This document shows positions 16,403-24,820 of a stretch of 64,000 bases of DNA, one piece after another. Both the position numbers and the translations under genes were made by a program. Numbering within the stretch: position 1 is the first letter of the stretch; each line of letters starts with the position of its first letter. The notes below the pieces were generated by a model, which had not been told where the DNA came from, made no database searches, and saw only the letters and a program-made list of their open reading frames with translations. Origin of the DNA: UBA1127 sp034422455 (GTDB lineage Bacteria > Chloroflexota > Dehalococcoidia > Lucifugimonadales > UBA1127); NCBI GenBank assembly GCA_034422455.1, contig DAOUJQ010000018.1:12055-76054 (forward strand), given 5' to 3'.

Positions 16403-17227
16403 CTATGCCGCGTTGCGGGGCACGATGCCGGTCATGGTGAGGGCGTGCTCGTCGACGAGGGACTTGGATTCCACGACGCGGCCGGTGTATGCCATGGCGT
16501 CGCGGCAGATGAAGGCGACGGCGCGGCCCGTGACCTCGGGCGAGTTGGCCGTGGCGTAGTTGACGCCAGGGATGGGGTTGACGATGTTGCGCTCGACCAC
16601 CGTCCGGCCCGGGTCGACGGCCACGATGGCGATGTTGCGCAGCCGCAGCTCGCCCGCGACGCCCGCAACCCATCGGTTGAGGGCCGCCTTGGTGATGCCG
16701 TAGCCCACGTACGTCCGGCCCTCGGACAGCTGCCAGTCGGGCCCCGGCGGCGGGGGCAGGTTCGCGCCAAGGGATGTGATGTTGATCACCGTGCCACCGC
16801 CCTGCGCCTCCATATGCGGGCCCACCAGCGTGGTGATGAAGTAGGGCGCGCGGACGTTGGTGCGGTAGTAGGCGTCCAGGTTGTCGGGAGAGCTGCCCCA
16901 GAAGTCGCCGCCGCCCTGCCCCATGCGCGCGGCGTTGTTGACGACGACGTCCAGCCGGCCGAAGTCGCGCAAGATGGCGTCGACGACAGCGCGGACCTCG
17001 TCATCGTCCGTCACGTCGAGCTTCATGGCGACGGCCTCGCCGCCGAGGTCGCGGGCCTCCTGCGCCGTCTGCTCGATGGAGCCGTAGGGGTTGGCGGCCG
17101 ACTCGTCGCTGCGGGCGCACACGACGACCGTCGCGCCCTCGTCAGCGAGGCAGAGCGCGATCCCGCGCCCGATGCCGCGGGAGCCGCCGGTCACCATCGC
17201 GACCTTGCCGGCCAGGGGTTTGTTCAT
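16403..17227 (-). CDS. Short-chain dehydrogenase/reductase (SDR)
   Basis: This 274-residue classical SDR has the Rossmann motif TGGSRGIGRG (residues ~14-23), the NNAA motif in VVNNAARMG, a catalytic Ser in INITSLG, and the YGITK active-site Tyr/Lys pair. An Arg after beta-2 (VCARSDE) suggests a preference for NADP(H), by family analogy. It oxidises or reduces a small alcohol/ketone; substrate unknown. An AAAGGAC sequence lies 8 bp before the ATG. It stands alone on the minus strand, with repeats on both sides, so no operon context helps. Confidence 0.92.
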   Translation of the reverse strand: MNKPLAGKVAMVTGGSRGIGRGIALCLADEGATVVVCARSDESAANPYGSIEQTAQEARDLGGEAVAMKLDVTDDDEVRAVVDAILRDFGRLDVVVNNAARMGQGGGDFWGSSPDNLDAYYRTNVRAPYFITTLVGPHMEAQGGGTVINITSLGANLPPPPGPDWQLSEGRTYVGYGITKAALNRWVAGVAGELRLRNIAIVAVDPGRTVVERNIVNPIPGVNYATANSPEVTGRAVAFICRDAMAYTGRVVESKSLVDEHALTMTGIVPRNAA

Positions 17228-17255
17228 AGTGCGTGTCCTTTCGCGCCCTCCATTC

Positions 17256-17346
17256 GCCCTTCGATTTCCCCCTTCGAGAACCTCAGGACAGGCTCAGGAC
17301 GAACGGGGGGGTCTGCCGTTGCCCTTCGACAGGCTCAGGGCGAACG
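17256..17346. repeat. Two CCTTCGA...CTCAGG dispersed repeats
   Basis: One degenerate copy (17258-17310) contains partial internal duplications of CCTTCGA and CTCAGGAC. It is followed by an intact copy at 17321-17346, CCCTTCGACAGGCTCAGGGC followed by GAACGG. The intact copy can fold as GCCCT/AGGGC. Confidence 0.75.
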
Positions 17347-17455
17347 GTTGTGTGAAGCGGGGGAAGGGTACCGCCATGCGCTTCTTCCGGCAACCGCTTG
17401 ACGCTTGTGGCGGCTATGGTAGCCTAGCGGCACATTCCACCGCCGGAGGTGGTCT

Positions 17456-17938
17456 ATGCTCGTGGAGAAGCGGCTTGGCCTGGACGAGGCGAACAGGGTC
17501 ATCGTGGCGGTCATCGAGGCTGCGAAGGAGCGGGGATCGCAGCTGGCCGTCGCCGTCGTAGACCAGCACGGCGACCTGATCGCGGGCTGCCGCATGGACG
17601 GGCGGCCGTACCGGTTCATGAAGGCGGCGTGGCGCAAGGCGTACAGTGCGGCGGCGTTCGACATGGACACCAGCGGCATCATCGCGTTCTGGGACCGGCA
17701 GCAGGCCGAGGGCCACCGCGGGCCGTCCGACTGGAACGACCCGATGCTGACGACGCTCCCCGGTGGGTACGCCATCATCTACGACGGCAAGATGGTGGGC
17801 GGCATCGCCGTGGCCGGCGGCGGAGGCGGCGAGGGGAGGGGCGACTGGGACTACGTCGCCATCGGGCTGGAGGCACTCGGCGAGGGGTTTACGCACGCCG
17901 AGTCCATGTTCCGGTACACGCCGGAGTATGAGGCGTAG
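17456..17938 (+). CDS. GlcG/HbpS family protein
   Basis: This 160-residue protein has the GlcG/HbpS (DUF336) pattern: an N-terminal helix VEKRLGLDEANRVIVAVIEAA, the strand LAVAVVDQHGDLIAGCRMDG (near 30-50), a KAAWRKAYSAAAF helix, and a C-terminal GGIAVAGGGGGEG loop. Members include the Streptomyces heme/iron-sensing HbpS and glycolate/diol operon GlcG proteins; they bind heme or act as small accessory proteins. The usual length is 140-160. GGAGGTGG precedes the ATG by about 4 bp. It is alone on the plus strand, with repeats both before and after it. Confidence 0.85.
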   Translation: MLVEKRLGLDEANRVIVAVIEAAKERGSQLAVAVVDQHGDLIAGCRMDGRPYRFMKAAWRKAYSAAAFDMDTSGIIAFWDRQQAEGHRGPSDWNDPMLTTLPGGYAIIYDGKMVGGIAVAGGGGGEGRGDWDYVAIGLEALGEGFTHAESMFRYTPEYEA

Positions 17939-17939
17939 G

Positions 17940-18100
17940 GCCTTCGACATGCTCAGGGCGAGCGGCGGCCCAGCGCGCCCCGCCCCTCTGGGTCCCCCTG
18001 CCTTCGCAGGACCCTTCGACAGGCTCAGGGCAATCGGAAAGGGTCGTTGGCGCGGAGTTTCTGGATACCGGCATTCGCCGGTATGAGGAGTGGGGGCTCA
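17940..18100. repeat. Cluster of dispersed repeats
   Basis: Contains CCTTCGACATGCTCAGGGC at about 17941, the CCCCGCCCCTCTGGGT tail with hairpin, and a further CCTTCGACAGGCTCAGGGC copy at 18010. A GGATACCGGCATTCGCCGGT palindrome follows near 18063. The AATCGGAAAGGG-CGTTGG block is shared with 13500-13520. Confidence 0.75.
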
Positions 18101-18129
18101 GGGCGAACGGTAGGAATGAGGAGCCGCAC

Positions 18130-18924
18130 ATGGCGAGAGAGATGCTCACGGAGGTCTTTGGCGACCAGAGCGTGAGCCCGCTGCCGGTGGCGGTGCGCTC
18201 CGGGGAGTTGGTGCGGGGCTTCCGCATCGTCGGCACGGACCCGGACACGGGGGCGCTCGGCGACGGCATCGAGGCGCAGCTGCGGTTCGCGCACGAGCAC
18301 ATGCGCCGCAGCATCGAGAGCGCCGGGGGGAGCCGGTCGAACATCGCCCACGTCAGCATGTACTTCCAGGACTTCGCGCGCGACCGGGAGGCGATGAACC
18401 CGCCGTGGGTCGACGCCTTCCCGGACGAGAACGACCGCCCGACGTACAAGTTCCTGACGGCGGACCTGCCCGGCGACATGCTAGTGTACATGGACTACCA
18501 CGCCGTGCTGGGGCACCTTCGGCAGGTACTCAACGTCGAGGGCGTGGCCCACACCAACCCCATCCCGCTGGGCGTGCAGATGGGGCCGTACCTGTTCTCG
18601 TCGCGCGTGCTGCCGTACGACCCCTCGACGGGCCGCCCGCCGGAGGACGTGCGCGAGCAGGCGGAGCACCTGTTCCGCAACACGGAGGCGCTGCTGCACG
18701 CGGGCGGCATGGCTTGGAGCAACGTGAAGCAGGGGCGGGCCTTCGTCGCCGACCTGGCGAACCTGCCGCTGGTGTCGGACCGGTGGGCCGCGCTCTACCC
18801 GGACGCGCCGGCGCGGCCAGTGCTGCACCACCTCCGCTACGGCGGCGGCGCGCTGCAGGTGATGATCGAGGTCATGGCTTCCCTGGACACGGAAACCCGC
18901 ACAAGGGGGCTTGTCGATGGCTGA
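18130..18924 (+). CDS. Two-domain RidA (YjgF/YER057c) family protein
   Basis: This 264-residue protein is two RidA-like chorismate-mutase-fold domains in tandem (about 1-130 and 131-264). Each has a hydrophobic strand pair, a Q/A-rich helix (for example GIEAQLRFAHEHMRRSIESA, then EHLFRNTEALLHAGG), the V-x-M/F-F dimer strand, and a DRPTYK or ARPVLH strand before the last. RidA deaminates reactive enamines/imines; the Arg that deaminating members place near the last strands is not evident in the first domain. The stop overlaps the start of the next, four-domain RidA gene by 8 bp, so both are probably made together. A GAGGAG site precedes the ATG. Confidence 0.85.
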   Translation: MAREMLTEVFGDQSVSPLPVAVRSGELVRGFRIVGTDPDTGALGDGIEAQLRFAHEHMRRSIESAGGSRSNIAHVSMYFQDFARDREAMNPPWVDAFPDENDRPTYKFLTADLPGDMLVYMDYHAVLGHLRQVLNVEGVAHTNPIPLGVQMGPYLFSSRVLPYDPSTGRPPEDVREQAEHLFRNTEALLHAGGMAWSNVKQGRAFVADLANLPLVSDRWAALYPDAPARPVLHHLRYGGGALQVMIEVMASLDTETRTRGLVDG

Positions 18925-20437
18925 GCCACTACGGCAGTTCTTCGAGATCTATCCGGCGGACATGCGGGCGACGATGCCCCTGGGCTTCCGCGTCAACGAC
19001 ATGGTCTACGCCAACGGGCTGGCGGGCATCGATCCCGTCACCGGCGTTCCCGCCCAGGGCATCGGGGCGCAGATGTGGCTCATCCTTGCGCACCTGCGGC
19101 GGCTCATGGAGAGCGCCGGGGGCAACCTGGACGGCGTGCTCCGGTGCGCGGCCTACGTGACCAACATGGAGGACCGGGAGACCATCTACGGCCCGTGGGA
19201 AACCCTGTATCCCGACCCGAAGGACCGGCCGGCCCTGAAGGCGCTCATGGTGGAGCTGCCGCCCGGCCATCTTGTGCACCTGGACGTCGTCGGCCTCGTC
19301 GGCGGGAGGCGCACGCGCATCGACATCCCCAACGTGCACGCCCGCGACCCGGGCGTGACGATGGGCAACGCCTACTTCACCTCGCGCTGTCACGGCAACG
19401 ACCAGACGACGGGCCAGATCGTGGAGGGCGGCGTGGAGGCCGAGGCGCGCCAGACAATGGAGAACCTGGCGACGCTGGCGGGGCTGGCGGGCGGGAGCAC
19501 GACGGACATCGTGCAGCTCAACATGTTCGGGCGCGACGACTCCTACAAGGAGACCGCGCGGCGCGTGTTCGAGGAGCGCTTCCCGGACCCGGCGGCGCGG
19601 CCCGTGCTGCACCAGCTCGTGAACGTCGTGTCAGCGCGGATGCAGGTCGCCATCGAGATGATGGCGCTGCTGCCGGACAAACCCGGCCCGTCCGGCGAGC
19701 GGTTCGAGGAGCTGTACCTGTGCGAGGAGGGGAACGCAAAGCCCGCCGGAGCGCGCATCGGCGACGTGGCCGTCGCGCCGTTCCTCGAGCCGGTCGACCC
19801 GTGCACGGGGAAGCTGGCGGCCGGGGACCTCGACGGGCAGATCGCGGCGGTGAACGCGGCCATCGAGCGCTTCCTCAGCGTCAACGGGCTGGGGCTGGAC
19901 GACGTGGCGCGGGTGACCTACTTCCTGCCGGACCTGTCGGAGCGGCTGAAGCTCAACCCGCCGTGGGAGGCGTGGTACCCGGACATGGACGACCGCCCGC
20001 CGCACAAGTACGTGCCGTCGGCGCTGCCGGAGGGAATGCTCGTGGGCGCGCAGGTCATCGCGCTGGTGGGCGCTGGGGCGCGCAAGTGCCTGGAGGTGCC
20101 CGGCGTCGTCCACAACGACCCGATGTCCATGGGCGCGCTGACGGGCAACCTGGTCACGTCGTCGCGGGTGGTGACGGGCAGCCGCGAGGGCAGCCTCGCC
20201 GAGCAGACGGCGATGGTCTTCGCGAACGTGGACGCCATGCTGCGCGACGGCGGCGGCAGCTTCGCCAACGTGACGCAGGTGACGGCATTCGTGGGCGACG
20301 CGGCCTACGTCGCGGACGTGGAGCGGGAGCTGCTGGCGGTGACGCCGGCGGGGAAGGCGCCGCCGGTGCTGCACGTGCTGGAGACGAACCTGGGCGGCAA
20401 CGGCTTCCCGCGGCTGGAGGTGCTGGGGTTGATGTAG
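18917..20437 (+). CDS. Four-domain RidA-family protein
   Basis: About 506 residues organised as four RidA-like units of roughly 125 residues. Each shows an IGAQMWLILAHLRRLMESAG- or VEAEARQTMENLATLAGLAG-type helix, then a xxxVTYFLPD/AAYVTNMED strand, and an [AD]RPxxx strand. Domain starts are near residues 1, 123, 255 and 381. In all four the catalytic Arg of deaminating RidA proteins is replaced by other residues (for example LKALMVELP, PHKYVPSALP), so imine-deaminase activity is doubtful and a scaffold or binding role is possible (inference). The ATG at 18917 has AAGGGGG 7 bp upstream and overlaps the end of the preceding gene; a TTG 6 bp earlier is less likely. Confidence 0.85.
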   Translation: MAEPLRQFFEIYPADMRATMPLGFRVNDMVYANGLAGIDPVTGVPAQGIGAQMWLILAHLRRLMESAGGNLDGVLRCAAYVTNMEDRETIYGPWETLYPDPKDRPALKALMVELPPGHLVHLDVVGLVGGRRTRIDIPNVHARDPGVTMGNAYFTSRCHGNDQTTGQIVEGGVEAEARQTMENLATLAGLAGGSTTDIVQLNMFGRDDSYKETARRVFEERFPDPAARPVLHQLVNVVSARMQVAIEMMALLPDKPGPSGERFEELYLCEEGNAKPAGARIGDVAVAPFLEPVDPCTGKLAAGDLDGQIAAVNAAIERFLSVNGLGLDDVARVTYFLPDLSERLKLNPPWEAWYPDMDDRPPHKYVPSALPEGMLVGAQVIALVGAGARKCLEVPGVVHNDPMSMGALTGNLVTSSRVVTGSREGSLAEQTAMVFANVDAMLRDGGGSFANVTQVTAFVGDAAYVADVERELLAVTPAGKAPPVLHVLETNLGGNGFPRLEVLGLM

Positions 20438-20455
20438 GGGGTGGGGGCTGGGGCC

Positions 20456-21379
20456 TTATAGAATGTCCTTCTTGGAGAGTGCCCAAATCTCAATGGGCTT
20501 ATCGGTGGCGTCGCTTTGTCTGGGGTCACGTCGAGCCCATTGACGATTGAGCATTTCCCAAGCTAAATCTTCCAAGTCAGCGTCCCACCTCTGCCGGCCA
20601 ATCTGACTCGATATGGTCTCCCTGTCCAGCGTGAGGGCGTGAATCAACTCAACCCAGCGTTCTATGGCTTGTTCACGCTGCAAACGGGTCTGCCCAGCTC
20701 TGGCAATCCGGCTCTGATGGTCAAGCTGATCTTCAAAGCGCTTCCACCTCTTCTGTTCCACCATATGCTCGAGGTTCTCACGGCGCCCATCCCTCTCATT
20801 GGGAGCGTGGAAGAAAATGTAGCGATGCGCACTTGGGTGAGTTTGGAGACGTTCCCAGCATTTTGGCAGTGCAGCATTCTTTTCGGTGCTTACGGCGTTG
20901 AAGGCCTCTGCCACCACACTGTACTGAGATCCGAGGCTCTCGATTTCCGGCTCCTTGCCCCGCCTGTCTCCCAGGTCGAGGCTCAATTGGATGCCCGGAT
21001 ACCATTCCATGATTCGCTTGGCGGCGGCAAGGGTGACCATGATGTTGAATGATCGAAACAACTGGTCGCCAAGGCTCATTCGATGTTCCTTGGGGGTTCC
21101 CTCACCACGCCGGACGGCCTTTAGCGAATTGTCAGCTTGCCCCTCATTCTTCAGTGGATCGCGTGCGTGCCGCTCGAGCTTCAGCCGGTAGAGGAAGTTC
21201 ATGGGTCCATCTTTGACGCTGTCTGTGGCCTGGGCAATCAATTTGACGTTCCGGTGGGCCTCTTCCGCAGCCCCCCGAACGGCTTCCCTAATCGCCTCAA
21301 GTTCACCGGGTCCTTCAACTACCCTCCGCTTGCGTCTAATATACGGATCGTACGTTGACTGTCTGAAGATTCCCACCAC
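20456..21379 (-). CDS. Hypothetical protein, 307 aa (orphan)
   Basis: I do not recognise this protein. It is soluble, Arg/Glu-rich and helical, with motifs such as YDPYIRRKRRVVEGPGELEAI near the N-terminus, MSLGDQLFRSFNIMVTLAAA near the centre, and RYIFFHAPNERDGRREN near residue 190. No membrane segment or signal peptide is seen. A GTG-GTG start at 21379 is preceded by GGAGGTGAAG at good distance. The nucleotide sequence is noticeably less GC-rich than neighbouring genes, suggesting recent acquisition, and no partner gene is adjacent. A short gap with no features separates it from the amidohydrolase upstream. Confidence 0.6.
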   Translation of the reverse strand: MVGIFRQSTYDPYIRRKRRVVEGPGELEAIREAVRGAAEEAHRNVKLIAQATDSVKDGPMNFLYRLKLERHARDPLKNEGQADNSLKAVRRGEGTPKEHRMSLGDQLFRSFNIMVTLAAAKRIMEWYPGIQLSLDLGDRRGKEPEIESLGSQYSVVAEAFNAVSTEKNAALPKCWERLQTHPSAHRYIFFHAPNERDGRRENLEHMVEQKRWKRFEDQLDHQSRIARAGQTRLQREQAIERWVELIHALTLDRETISSQIGRQRWDADLEDLAWEMLNRQWARRDPRQSDATDKPIEIWALSKKDIL

Positions 21380-21485
21380 AGCTTCACCTCCAAGTGACGA
21401 CGCTTGCGCGCCACCTTAGTACAGGTGGAATGGGATTGCCCACCTTTCACTAGGTTGAGAGTGAACAGTACGTCCCCTCGGCGGG

Positions 21486-22607
21486 CTACACCTTCAGGTT
21501 GAAGCAGCGGGCGGGGTTGTCCCAGAGCAGTTGCTTCATGAAGTCCGTCGAGACGCCTTCCGCGCTGGTGAGGATGTCAAGGCCGTTGGGGAAGTCGATC
21601 ATGGCATCGCGGTGGGGGTAGTCAGACGCCCACATCGTAACGCCGCTGCCGAGGGCGTTCTCGATGAGGGACAGCCCCTCCTCGCCAGCCTCGCACGAGA
21701 TGAAGCCCTGCCCGCGGCGGAAGTACTCGGACGGCTGGTGTCGGCCGCCGTAGCCCGCGTTCAGCATGGGGTTGCCCGCCTGCTGGTCCAGCCGCTCGAG
21801 CCAGTACGGGAGCCAGCCCGCGCCAGACTCGAGGAACGACACGGTGAGGTTGGGGAAGCGGTCGAAGACGCCGCCGCTGCACATCGCGAGGCAGGCGGCC
21901 ATCTGCTCCATCGGGTGGCAGGCCGCGTGGTGGGCGAAGCTCGTGTTGACGCGCCCCTGCGGGAACCACGGCAGCCGGTTCTGGATGCCCTCGTGGACGG
22001 AGATGTTGACGCCGTACTCCTCGGCGATGGCGTAGATGGGGTCGTAGGCGCGGTCGGACATGAGGCGGCCCATATGCGGGTTGGGGCGCCAGAAGATGCC
22101 GACCATGCCGAGCTCCGTCGCGCACCGGCGCAGCTCCTGGGCAGCCAACTCGATGTCCTGCAGCGGCAGCAGGCAGACGCCCTTCAGCCGCTCGGGGTTG
22201 TGCGACATGAAGTCGTAGAGCCAGTTGTTGTAGGCGCGGCACATGGCCGCGGAGAGGTCGGGGTCAAGGTCGTTGCCCCACGTCGCGTACAGGCCGATGC
22301 CGGTGAAGCAGACGGCGATGTCCACGCCCTCCTCGTCCATGTCCTCCAGGTAGGCCTGCGGCTCGAAGTTGTGGGTCATGCCGTGCTTGAACTTCTTGCG
22401 CCAGATGGGGTCCGTCGCCATGCCCGCGCCGGGGGAGCCGAGGGAGTCATCGTTCTGCAGGACGCCGCCGATGCGCGTCGCCAGGGTGAAGCGGCCGCCC
22501 ATCTGCACGTTGTAGTGCTGGAACTTCTTGTCGAGGTAGCGGTCCCACATGTCGAAGGGCTCGACGACGTGGCGGTCGCAGTCGATGGTCCTGTAGCCGG
22601 CTTTCAT
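21486..22607 (-). CDS. Amidohydrolase family 2 (ACMSD-like) enzyme
   Basis: This 373-residue protein has the amidohydrolase-2 layout. An N-terminal TIDCDRHVVEPFDMW replaces the common HxH motif with DRH, followed by a barrel with ISVHEGIQN (metal-binding His), HHAACHPMEQMAA, and a late MWASDYPHRDAM motif supplying the catalytic Asp. The family decarboxylates or hydrolyses aromatic acids using a divalent metal (for example ACMSD and resorcylate decarboxylases). AGGAGGAG precedes the ATG. It stands alone; a related enzyme is at 31443-32576. Substrate cannot be assigned. Confidence 0.88.
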   Translation of the reverse strand: MKAGYRTIDCDRHVVEPFDMWDRYLDKKFQHYNVQMGGRFTLATRIGGVLQNDDSLGSPGAGMATDPIWRKKFKHGMTHNFEPQAYLEDMDEEGVDIAVCFTGIGLYATWGNDLDPDLSAAMCRAYNNWLYDFMSHNPERLKGVCLLPLQDIELAAQELRRCATELGMVGIFWRPNPHMGRLMSDRAYDPIYAIAEEYGVNISVHEGIQNRLPWFPQGRVNTSFAHHAACHPMEQMAACLAMCSGGVFDRFPNLTVSFLESGAGWLPYWLERLDQQAGNPMLNAGYGGRHQPSEYFRRGQGFISCEAGEEGLSLIENALGSGVTMWASDYPHRDAMIDFPNGLDILTSAEGVSTDFMKQLLWDNPARCFNLKV

Positions 22608-22718
22608 GGCGCGTTCTCCTCCTGCCGGGTGAAGATACGGGGCGGCGGGTAGGGTGTCAACCGAGGCGGAACCGCCTGCACGTTCGCCCTTCGATTTCCC
22701 TCAGGACGAACGTTGCAT

Positions 22719-24065
22719 CTACGGCTTTCGACGGCGTGCCAACAGCCCGAGCAGCAGCACCGACGCGATAACCGCCGCGTCCGTAGCGCCGCTCTCCGCG
22801 CGGGTGCAGCCGCCCGACGCCTGCTCCTGGGCTGTAGTTGCCTGCGTGGGCGACGGCCTCGGCCGCGTCGGTTCGGGCGGGGGCGTGCCGCCGACGCCGA
22901 AGGGCACCAGGGTCGGGCGGGGGATGGGCGTGGGCAACGCCGAGCGGCTGGGCGTCGCCTCCAGCGGCAGGGCGCCGACGCTCGACCGCCACGCCTGGTC
23001 GAGCGCAACGCGGTCGAGGCCGTAGGCGGCGGTCAGCGCGTCGTCGATTGGCTCGCCGTCGCCCAACCGGCGGAGGAGGTCCTGGAGGGGGGCCTCCCCG
23101 TAGGCGTCGATCATGTAGGTGACCACGCTGAGGCCCTGGCCGTACATGAGGAGCGTGTCCTCCGGCTTGCCCGGCGGGATGGTGAGCGAGGTCAACGGGA
23201 GCAGCGTGTTGGAGGCCGTGCGGCGCAGGAGGACCCTCGCGAAGGTGTCGCTGGGGAACGGGTTGGCGTACTCGGCCAGGCCCTCGTTGAGCCACGCGGG
23301 GACAGAACGGGCGCCCCGGCCGACGGCGAACCGCATGAGGAAGTGGACCGTCTCGTGGGCGGCCACGCCCTCGACCTCCGGGTTGGAGCCGAGCAGCATC
23401 ACGACGCCGGTGTCGCCGATGGAGATGCCCTCGGTGACCAGCGTCTCCTCCTGCACCTGGCTCCTCGGCGGCAGGGCGCGGCGCATGTGCCCGATGCTGT
23501 TGTACATGACGAGGCGCAACGTGTCCGTCTCCGCGACGCCCATGAGGGCGCCCATGTCGGTGAGCGCTTTCTGCGCGGCCTCGAGGGCTCGACGGGCACG
23601 TCCCTCCTGCCCGCCGTAGTAGAGGAGGTAGGCGCCGTCCGCGTCCAAGCGGCTCCACTCGTGGCGCGGGTCCAGCAGGACGAAGCGCCGGGGCGCGGAC
23701 TCCGAGCGGCCGCCGTTCGCGTCGGTCGTCTCGACGCTGTACTCGATCTCCGCGCCGGGCGGGATGTAGCGGGCCAGGGTGTCGGTGCGCACGAGCAGGC
23801 TGCTCTCAACGTTGGGGGACGGCGTGAACTCCAGCGGGGCGTTGCGGGTGACCTGCTCGCCGAGCACGCGGAAGCGGACGCGCGCCTCGACGATGTCGAC
23901 CGGACTTGCAATCGAGACGTGGAAGAGGATGCCATCGGGGAACTGGCTCTCGGTGGTGGTCGTGACGGAGACGCCCGTCGACTGCGCGGAGGTGCCGCCG
24001 CTGACAATGAGGAAAGAGACGGCGGCAACCAGCAGGAGCGTGGCGCTGAGGACTGCACGGCGCAT
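22719..24065 (-). CDS. Secreted gluzincin metallopeptidase with C-terminal anchor
   Basis: About 448 residues. A signal peptide (VLSATLLLVAAVSFLIVSGG) leads into a beta-sandwich domain (about 30-130). A peptidase-MA-like domain follows with HETVH at 237-241 (HExxH zinc motif) and NEGLAEY at 260-266 supplying the third ligand. A Pro/Thr-rich linker precedes a C-terminal hydrophobic helix VIASVLLLGLLARRRKP, a typical membrane or sorting anchor. It is thus a cell-surface zinc protease, substrate unknown. It starts 11 bp after the disulfide oxidoreductase gene, in the same run as recA, so the three are probably one operon. The ATG at 24065 is preceded by no strong ribosome site; translational coupling is likely. 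Confidence 0.82.
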   Translation of the reverse strand: MRRAVLSATLLLVAAVSFLIVSGGTSAQSTGVSVTTTTESQFPDGILFHVSIASPVDIVEARVRFRVLGEQVTRNAPLEFTPSPNVESSLLVRTDTLARYIPPGAEIEYSVETTDANGGRSESAPRRFVLLDPRHEWSRLDADGAYLLYYGGQEGRARRALEAAQKALTDMGALMGVAETDTLRLVMYNSIGHMRRALPPRSQVQEETLVTEGISIGDTGVVMLLGSNPEVEGVAAHETVHFLMRFAVGRGARSVPAWLNEGLAEYANPFPSDTFARVLLRRTASNTLLPLTSLTIPPGKPEDTLLMYGQGLSVVTYMIDAYGEAPLQDLLRRLGDGEPIDDALTAAYGLDRVALDQAWRSSVGALPLEATPSRSALPTPIPRPTLVPFGVGGTPPPEPTRPRPSPTQATTAQEQASGGCTRAESGATDAAVIASVLLLGLLARRRKP

Positions 24066-24076
24066 GGCTTGGCGGG

Positions 24077-24808
24077 CTAGCCCCCCAGCGTGCTCGTGGG
24101 GCCGCCGGCGCCCTCGTCCAGCAGGTCCTCCTGCCCGACCACCGAGAGGATGCGCTGCAGCAGGGTACGCTCGTTGACCGCGCCCAACACCTCTGAGACG
24201 CCGTTGATGACGGTCTTGGGCACGGCCTGCACCCGGTACATCTGCGACAGGTGGGGGAACTCCTGCGCCTCGACGACCTCGGCCCGCACCATGGGGGTCT
24301 CCATTGCCATTGCGTGCGCCAACCTGGCGACGGTGGGGCAGTGCGGTCAGGTAGGCGTCACGAACACCTGCAGGTGCACGGGCTGCTCCAGCTTCCGCAG
24401 CGCCTTGCGGGTCGTGAGCTGCAGCGGGCTGACGCCCTTTGCGACCGTCGTGATGTCCTCGATGAGGGTGAGCACCTCGTAGCCGGCGGGGATGCCGTAG
24501 AAGAAGACGTTGGACGGCTCGCCGTCGACGGCCTGCAGGGTGATGCACGGGGCGCGCTCGATGCCGCGCTCACGGGCCTCATCACCGTCGGCGAAGAGGT
24601 CCTTGACCGTCAGGTGGAGCCGCGGCGAGGCGGCGGCAAACTCCGTGAGGAGCTGCTCGGTCTGCGGGCAGGTGGGGCATTCCCTGCCCGGCAGGATGAG
24701 GCCGCCCACGGAGCGCACGGTGTAGAGCGTCATGGAGACGTTGCGCTTCAGGTCCTTCTTGAAGCGCTGCTCCAGCGCCTTGCGGTCCTGGTCTGAGAGG
24801 AGCGGCAT
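24077..24808 (-). CDS. Two-domain protein disulfide oxidoreductase, candidate selenoprotein (UGA at active site)
   Basis: Read through the in-frame TGA at 24349-24347, this is a 243-residue tandem glutaredoxin/thioredoxin-fold protein (PDO class). Domain 1 has an intact CPTC motif (Cys44, Cys47). Domain 2 has VTPT-X-PHCPTVAR, where X is encoded by TGA exactly where relatives have the first Cys of CPYC/CPHC (position 154; the partner Cys is 157). Homologous text continues unbroken in the same frame (VVEAQEFPHLSQMYRVQAVP, then KTVING), so this is not a frameshift. A hairpin fitting a bacterial SECIS lies just downstream. The best reading is selenocysteine; a sequencing error or a true nonsense mutation remains possible. 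AGGTG lies before the ATG, 12 bp after the recA stop. Confidence 0.8.
24313..24349 (-). promoter_or_regulatory. Candidate bacterial SECIS element
   Basis: Minus strand, 5'-3': TGA, then 14 nt, then a stem CGTCGCC (24332-24326), loop AGGTT, and GGCG-C-ACG (24320-24313), giving seven pairs with one bulged C. The apical loop begins 21 nt after the UGA and has G in its first positions. Both features are known for SelB-recognised bacterial SECIS hairpins, which sit within the coding sequence directly after the UGA. Confidence 0.65.
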
Positions 24809-24820
24809 GATGCACCTGCG

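Noticed and set aside
24347..24349. Stop codon splitting the disulfide oxidoreductase into two genes or a pseudogene
   Set aside because: The two parts share one frame, the stop is at the catalytic Cys position, and a SECIS-like hairpin follows; selenocysteine is preferred, although sequencing error cannot be excluded.
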